Shown here one piece after another: positions 22,423 through 26,508 of a DNA stretch of 26,508 bases. The notes below the pieces were generated by a model. The model was not told the DNA's origin. It ran no database searches and saw only the letters and a list, made by a program, of their open reading frames with translations. This stretch comes from JBIOJB01 sp044450465 (lineage in GTDB: Bacteria; Chloroflexota; Dormibacteria; Dormibacterales; Dormibacteraceae): the NCBI GenBank assembly GCA_044450465.1, contig JBIOJB010000034.1:1-26508 (forward strand), given 5' to 3'. Each line of letters starts with the position of its first letter. The first letter of the stretch is position 1. Position numbers and translations under genes: made by a program.

Positions 22423-23621
22423 CTACTCGTTGCGCAGCGCTGTCACGGGGTCGAGCCGCGAAGCGCGCCAGGCCGGTAGAACCCCTGCGACCGCGCCGAG
22501 GACCGTGGCGAATCCGATCGCGAGGATGGTGAGGTTGGGCGTGATGAGGAACAGCGTCGACTGATCCGGAGGCGTGGTCGCGTTCTTGACCACCACGATC
22601 AGCGCACCCAAGCCATAGCCGATAACACCACCGATAAAGCCGATGGCGGTGGCCTCGAGCAGGAATTCGGTCATCACGTTCAAGGTCGTGGCGCCGACGG
22701 CCTTCTTCAAGCCGATCTCGCGGACGCGCTCGGCGACCGCCATGAACATCGTGTTGACGACCGACAGGCCTCCGATGATCAAAGCGAGGAGGGCGGCGGC
22801 TGTCGTGATGGCGGTGAAGATGGCGCCACCTGACTTGAAGCTGTCTACGAGAGTGCTCGGCTTTGTGGCCTTCACGCCAGGGACCTGATTGTTGATGGCG
22901 TCCGCAATCTTGTCCAGCTCGGCGATCGACGCGCCTGGCTTCCCGTAAACGTCGATGCCCTCCGTGATCTGGCTGACGTCGATCTGGTTGCGAATCGCGA
23001 TGGGCAGGCTGTCCTTGAGCAGCATCTGGCCGTCAGCGGTGTTGATGTAGGCGAAGGTGTCGGGGGCGGTTCGGGTCGGGTTCAGGATGCCCACGACCCG
23101 AAACGTGTGGTTGACGAAGTCGGGTTTGGCGTCCGCAGGCTTGACCGGAAGGTCGATCGTGTCACCGATCTTCTTGTTGAACTCCTTGTCGATGGTCGAG
23201 CCGAGCACGACCTGCCCCTGTGTGACGGAGTCGACAGAGTGGCCCTGCGCGTAGCTGATCTTGAGGGCGCTCCAGTTGTTCTCGGCGGGTCGCCGGCGAC
23301 GATCTGGTCGGGGATGCCGAAGCTGACCGTGACGACTGATCCGGGCTTCGCGCTGAAGCCGTATGACGGGAACGCAGCCGCCACGCCCGGCACCTGCTTG
23401 ATATCGTCGATCTTGCTCAGTGGGAGCAGCGCGGCGGCCTCGCCGTCCGGCGGCCCGACCGTGATGCTTCCGCCGAAGTAGGTGACGCCACCGTCGATCA
23501 AGGCGTTGAAGTTCTCGGCCAGCGCGCCCATGGTCGTCAGCGCCAGGACGCCGATGACGATGCCCGAGATGGTGAGAAAGCTGCGCAGCTTATGGCGAGT
23601 GACGTTGCGGAGGATCTGCAT
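22423..23621 (-). pseudogene. MacB/FtsX-type ABC permease, split by a frameshift
   Basis: The N-terminal part is read from ATG 23621 (MQILRNVTRHKLRSFLTIS, TM1, then the MacB periplasmic domain up to IPDQIVAGDP). After that the frame gives nonsense, while the adjacent frame continues sensibly (ENNWSALKISYAQGHSVDS...VVLGSTIDKEF) to the FtsX domain with three membrane segments and the end at 22423. Joining the frames near 23286-23290, as if one base were missing in the CGGGT stretch, gives about 399 residues, the normal family length. Both halves keep family-like sequence with no other defect, so a recent mutation or an assembly error in the short G run is more likely than an old pseudogene. A -10-like TAATCT (23636-23631, minus) lies nine bases before the ATG. 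Confidence 0.88.
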
Positions 23622-23704
23622 GAAGGTGTCAGATTACTGTGCCCGAGATTAAGGGCGCGTAAAGCAAACCAAAGGTGGACCCCGGCCGTGCCGCAGCCGT
23701 TTTG

Positions 23705-24190
23705 CTAGAAGCCGTTGGCGCCGGGGTGAAGGCCCGGGGCGCTGAGGTCCACCTCGACCCAGAATGCGTTCTGAAGGACGACCGCCGTCAGCGTCACCCC
23801 GCCCGCCGAGCTCTTCTCATAGATGTAGAAGTCGGGTTGACCTCGGCCGCCAACGTCGACCGGCTTCCAGCCGCCGTCGGTCATGTCAGATCTGGTCTCT
23901 TGCAGAATCGCGGTTAGACCCTGACCCACGTGACTCAGCGACAGGGTCGGGTTGCTGCAGGTCCAGCCGTTGTCGGGCCCGTCGTTCTCCCAGGTGAGGA
24001 GCTCACCAGACGCGCGAAAACCCACCACGGGGTCGTTCTTGAGCAGGTTGAACTGGGCGTTGCCAGGGTCGCAATGGTTGCTCCAGGCGGTGACGAGCCA
24101 CTGACGGCCCGCAAGCAGCGCGATCGCGACCACCCCCAGGATCGCCGCCCATCTGGTCCAACGCGTCCTGCCCACCCGGTCATATTGCAC
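23705..24190 (-). CDS. Membrane-anchored exported protein, unrecognised
   Basis: 161 residues from GTG 24190. A TTG at 24211 would add seven residues but overlaps a -10-like TGTATT on the same strand, so the later start is preferred; this remains uncertain. One N-terminal membrane helix (WAAILGVVAIALLAG) follows a basic stretch. The external part has two cysteines (C40, C78), a Trp- and Gly-rich central segment (ELLTWENDGPDNGWTC, MTDGGWKPVDVGG) and a C-terminal beta-like part. No family is recognised. Its layout (helix plus small beta domain) resembles the exported protein at 21113-21601 on the other side of the ABC genes. Leftward, 83 bp ahead of the permease. Confidence 0.68.
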   Translation of the reverse strand: MQYDRVGRTRWTRWAAILGVVAIALLAGRQWLVTAWSNHCDPGNAQFNLLKNDPVVGFRASGELLTWENDGPDNGWTCSNPTLSLSHVGQGLTAILQETRSDMTDGGWKPVDVGGRGQPDFYIYEKSSAGGVTLTAVVLQNAFWVEVDLSAPGLHPGANGF

Positions 24191-24211
24191 AAGGAAACCG
24201 CGCCTTCCCAA

Positions 24212-24217
24212 TACAAT
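24212..24217 (+). promoter_or_regulatory. -10 (TACAAT) of the LysE-PhzF operon in a divergent promoter region
   Basis: TACAAT on the + strand overlaps TGTATT (24214-24209) on the minus strand, so the -10 elements of the two divergent genes share bases and the promoters should compete. The LysE-type GTG has GAGAGG five bases upstream. Confidence 0.5.
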
Positions 24218-24239
24218 TTGCCTTCCATGAGAGGTCCCG

Positions 24240-24866
24240 GTGTCCAGCCTGCTGCTCAGGGGTTTCGCCCTGGGCTTCGCGATCGCCGCTTCGCCGGGCC
24301 CGATCTTCTTCTTATGCGTTAGGCGGACGCTGGTCCGGGGCCGGCTTTACGGCCTGGCCTCCGGTCTCGGGGTCGCCACCGCGGACGGGATGTACGGCGC
24401 GATCGCCGTCTTCGGTGTCACGGCGCTCACGGCGACTTTTGTCAGCGGCCGGCGCCCGCTCGCCCTGGTCGGAGGCCTTGTGCTCGTGGCGCTGGGCGTT
24501 CGGATACTCGTCGACAAGCAGAGCGGCACCGACAACGCCCCGCCTTCGTGGAAGCGTGGCCTGATTTCGGCCTATCTCTCGACGGTTGGGCTCACCATCA
24601 CCAACCCAGCCACCATCCTCTCGTTCGCGGCACTGGCCGCGACGCTCGGTCTGGGCGCGAACGGGGGCTTCGCGAGGCCGGCATCGGTGGTGGCCGGCGT
24701 CCTGCTTGGCTCCGCGGCGTGGTGGTGCCTGCTCGTTGCTGCGACTTCGATTCTTCGCAAGCGGCTGACCCCGAATCTGGTCCGGGTCATCAGCGCCTTC
24801 AGCGGGTTCGTCATCATCATTCTTGGATCCGCCGCCGTCATCTCGTCCATTTTGGGAGCGATCTGA
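24240..24866 (+). CDS. LysE/RhtB family exporter
   Basis: 208 residues, about six membrane helices. The N-terminus LRGFALGFAIAASPGPIFFLCVRRTL is the family hallmark (xxPGP then R-rich turn), repeated in inverted topology at GLTITNPATILSFAALAA after the hydrophilic linker DKQSGTDNAPPSWKRG. The family exports amino acids or small metabolites by proton exchange. GTG start with GAGAGG five bases upstream. Followed after 8 bp by the PhzF-like gene, suggesting export of a substrate or product related to that enzyme; the substrate is not readable. Confidence 0.95.
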   Translation: MSSLLLRGFALGFAIAASPGPIFFLCVRRTLVRGRLYGLASGLGVATADGMYGAIAVFGVTALTATFVSGRRPLALVGGLVLVALGVRILVDKQSGTDNAPPSWKRGLISAYLSTVGLTITNPATILSFAALAATLGLGANGGFARPASVVAGVLLGSAAWWCLLVAATSILRKRLTPNLVRVISAFSGFVIIILGSAAVISSILGAI

Positions 24867-24874
24867 ACAGCCCT

Positions 24875-25783
24875 ATGAAAAGCCACCGCGTTCACATGGT
24901 CGACGTGTTCGCCGAGCACGCGTTCTCCGGGAACCAGCTGGCTGTGGTGCTCGATGCGGAGGACATCGATCCTGGACAGATGCAGAAGATAGCCAAGGAG
25001 ATGAACCTCTCCGAGACCACCTTCGTGCTGCCGCCGGCCGATGCGGCCCACGCGGCGCGGGTGCGAATCTTTACGCCGGCAGTCGAGCTACCGTTCGCGG
25101 GCCATCCGACGATCGGAACCGCCTGGGTCATGCACACCGAGGGCCTGGTGCCTGGCGGCGCTTCCGAGTTCGTTCTGGAAGAGCCGGTGGGTCCGGTGCC
25201 GGTCAGAGGTGTGAGCGGTACCGGAGGGACAAAGTTCTGGTTGACCAACCCAGAGCTTTCGTTCGGCGACGTCTTCTCGGAGCGGGCTGCGGTCGCGGCC
25301 GCCATCGGGCTCACAGAGGAGCACCTGATGCCCGATGTGCCGATTCAGGTCGTCACCACCGGCAATCCACTCTTTTTCGTGGCGTTGAACGACGCCTCGG
25401 CGGTCGACCGGGCTCGGCCCGACATCGGCAAGCTGGCCGCGCTGTTTCAAGGCCGGCAGCCGCTGCCCGCCTATTTATTTGCTCGGGCCGGCGCCGGGCG
25501 GCTCTACAGCAGGATGTTCGGCGGGCATGTGTTGGGCATCCCCGAGGATCCCGCCACCGGCGCAGCCGCCGGACCCCTGGGAGCCTTCGCTGTTCGGTAT
25601 GGCCTTGTGCCGCGAGGTCCAGAGGTCTCGATCGTCAGCGAGCAGGGGACACAGATGGGGCGCCAGAGCTTCATGTACATAGAGCTGACCTACGTTCCCG
25701 GTAGCGACCTGCCCGCTCGAATCGATGTGGGCGGCTCGGTCCGGCCCGTGCTGAGCGGCAGCCTGACCAACCTTGTGGGGTGA
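24875..25783 (+). CDS. PhzF-family isomerase/epimerase-like protein
   Basis: 302 residues from ATG 24875; the frame extends upstream only over the LysE gene. PhzF signatures: VHMVDVFAEHAFSGNQLAVV at the start, catalytic E47 in NLSETTFV, TPAVELPFAGHPTIGTA, and in the second half DPATGAAAGPLGAF. The fold is two diaminopimelate-epimerase-like halves; E47 acts as general acid/base. Only PhzF itself has a well-known reaction in phenazine synthesis, so no phenazine role is implied: no other phz gene is here. M8 (24896) is an alternative start. Translational coupling with the LysE exporter is likely from the 8-bp gap. Confidence 0.93.
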   Translation: MKSHRVHMVDVFAEHAFSGNQLAVVLDAEDIDPGQMQKIAKEMNLSETTFVLPPADAAHAARVRIFTPAVELPFAGHPTIGTAWVMHTEGLVPGGASEFVLEEPVGPVPVRGVSGTGGTKFWLTNPELSFGDVFSERAAVAAAIGLTEEHLMPDVPIQVVTTGNPLFFVALNDASAVDRARPDIGKLAALFQGRQPLPAYLFARAGAGRLYSRMFGGHVLGIPEDPATGAAAGPLGAFAVRYGLVPRGPEVSIVSEQGTQMGRQSFMYIELTYVPGSDLPARIDVGGSVRPVLSGSLTNLVG

Positions 25784-25808
25784 CCCGCCCGGCGCGCACG
25801 GAATACGG

Positions 25809-25837
25809 TTGCGCAGGCAACTATTTCAGCTTTAGAC
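25809..25837 (+). promoter_or_regulatory. Candidate leaderless promoter TTGCGC-N17-TTAGAC
   Basis: TTGCGC at 25809-25814, 17-bp spacer, TTAGAC at 25832-25837, six bases, then ATG 25844. No Shine-Dalgarno. The -10 is a weak match. Confidence 0.35.
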
Positions 25838-25843
25838 CCGACG

Positions 25844-26467
25844 ATGAGCACTGGAACCGCCGACTTTACTGCGCCCGCCACTCACGCGGAGCTGGAAGCG
25901 CTCGCCGTGAAGTTGCGCGAGCGAAACTTCGAAGTTCTGGTCGTGGCCAATAGTGCTGAGGCCGCGGCTGCGGTCATGGAACGGATTCCCGACGGCGCCC
26001 TGGTGCACGCGGGAAAGTCCAAAACGTTGGAGGACATCGGCGTCTTTCAGCAGCTGATGGAGTCGGACAGGTTCGATTTCGTGCGCAGACGAACTCAGGC
26101 GATGGACAGGCGCACGCAGCGAGATGAAATGCGCAGGCTGGGGGCCGCCCCCGACGTCATGCTCGGCAGCGTACAGGCTGTTACGGAGGCGGGCCAGTTG
26201 GTGATTGTCTCAGCCAGTGGCAGCCAGATCGGCCCATACGGCTCGGGCGCCGGCAAGCTCATCGTCGTAGTCGGCGCGCAGAAGATCGTGCAGGACATGG
26301 AACGGGCGTACGAAAGGATCAAGCAGCACGTGTTCCCCTACGAGGACGCTCGACTGCGCGAGCAGCTGGGTGTCGGCACCAGGTGGACTCGCACCCTGAT
26401 ACTCGAGAGCGACTTCGGGCCTGGCCGGACGACGGTCATCCTGGTCGAGGAGCCGGTCGGAGTCTGA
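25844..26467 (+). CDS. LUD domain protein (LutC/YkgG-like, DUF162)
   Basis: 207 residues. The LUD core is visible: a helical start, then LRERNFEVLVVANSAEAAAAVMERIPDGALVHAGKSKTLEDIGV, DVMLGSVQAVTEAGQLVIVSASGSQIG, and IVVVGAQKIVQDMERAYERI. The family includes LutC and part of LutB in the iron-sulfur L-lactate dehydrogenase complex, but this gene has no lutA or lutB neighbour in the window, and stand-alone LUD proteins are of unknown role. Sixty bases follow the PhzF-like stop, with a possible own promoter. The stop is followed after five bases by the 31-base palindrome also found at 19776. Confidence 0.92.
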   Translation: MSTGTADFTAPATHAELEALAVKLRERNFEVLVVANSAEAAAAVMERIPDGALVHAGKSKTLEDIGVFQQLMESDRFDFVRRRTQAMDRRTQRDEMRRLGAAPDVMLGSVQAVTEAGQLVIVSASGSQIGPYGSGAGKLIVVVGAQKIVQDMERAYERIKQHVFPYEDARLREQLGVGTRWTRTLILESDFGPGRTTVILVEEPVGV

Positions 26468-26472
26468 GACTT

Positions 26473-26503
26473 ATGAGAGGGAACCCGGATGGTTCCCTCT
26501 CAT
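26473..26503. repeat. Second dispersed copy of the 31-base palindrome
   Basis: ATGAGAGGGAACC-CGGAT-GGTTCCCTCTCAT, identical in all 31 bases to 19776-19806. It starts five bases after the LUD-gene stop. The window ends five bases later, so whether a full 150-bp unit follows cannot be seen. Confidence 0.95.
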
Positions 26504-26508
26504 CGGCC

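Noticed and set aside
23275..23300. Programmed ribosomal frameshifting in the ABC permease
   Set aside because: No X-XXY-YYZ slippery heptamer or downstream stimulatory structure is obvious; a base deletion or assembly error in GGG explains it more simply.
24875..25783. Phenazine biosynthesis cluster
   Set aside because: Only a PhzF-like protein is present; this family is widespread and most members are not in phenazine pathways.

Overview
This is a high-GC bacterial window with about 24 protein genes, one tRNA gene and no recognisable phage, insertion sequence, rRNA or CRISPR. The gene set includes adenylate cyclase/AAA/TPR giants, paired bactofilins, CBS-BON proteins, BaeS-type kinases and many genes that look leaderless. 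This fits a soil or subsurface member of the Chloroflexota/Candidatus Dormibacterota or a deep actinobacterial relative. The assignment is an inference from gene style only; no phylogenetic marker gene is present.

Left part (1-5521, + strand): a compact catabolic operon with overlapping or near-overlapping genes. It runs class III aminotransferase (5' cut by the window edge), glutamine-synthetase-like ligase 1, an unrecognised protein with papain/C39-like Gln-Cys...His...Asp residues, glutamine-synthetase-like ligase 2, and an APC-type permease. Permease, ligase and aminotransferase together resemble the Puu route, in which an amine is imported, gamma-glutamylated, oxidised or transaminated, and finally released by a hydrolase. 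The cysteine-hydrolase-like protein between the two ligases is the best candidate here for an undescribed enzyme.

Middle (5522-13435): a 230-bp hairpin-rich gap, a small exported repeat protein, a DinB-like protein with a HicB-like front end, an LmbE deacetylase, two bactofilins, a convergent TfoX-like gene, a 1068-residue cyclase/AAA ATPase/TPR protein ending at a clear intrinsic terminator, then a four-helix membrane protein translationally overlapped with a small XRE regulator.

13478-19772: a NagZ-like GH3 protein, tRNA-Gly(GCC), a TIM-barrel-like lipoprotein, a small membrane protein, and a leftward set of membrane protein, OmpR-type regulator and histidine kinase. The kinase has almost no extracytoplasmic loop, and the set is preceded by direct repeats with an 11-bp period. 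A CBS-BON protein follows.

19773-20250 is a tandem array of three units of about 150 bp, built of strong inverted repeats, between two convergent genes. Its lead 31-base palindrome recurs identically at the right end of the window, again a few bases after a stop codon. It is a REP/BIME-like dispersed element. To its right lie a leftward set (exported protein, frameshifted MacB/FtsX-type permease, ABC ATPase, exported protein, SDR lacking the catalytic Tyr) and a rightward set (LysE exporter, PhzF isomerase, LUD-domain protein).

A recurrent signal is a -10-like hexamer (TANNNT or a one-mismatch variant) ending 6 or 7 bases before the start codon with no Shine-Dalgarno. This indicates frequent leaderless mRNAs and was used to choose several starts.
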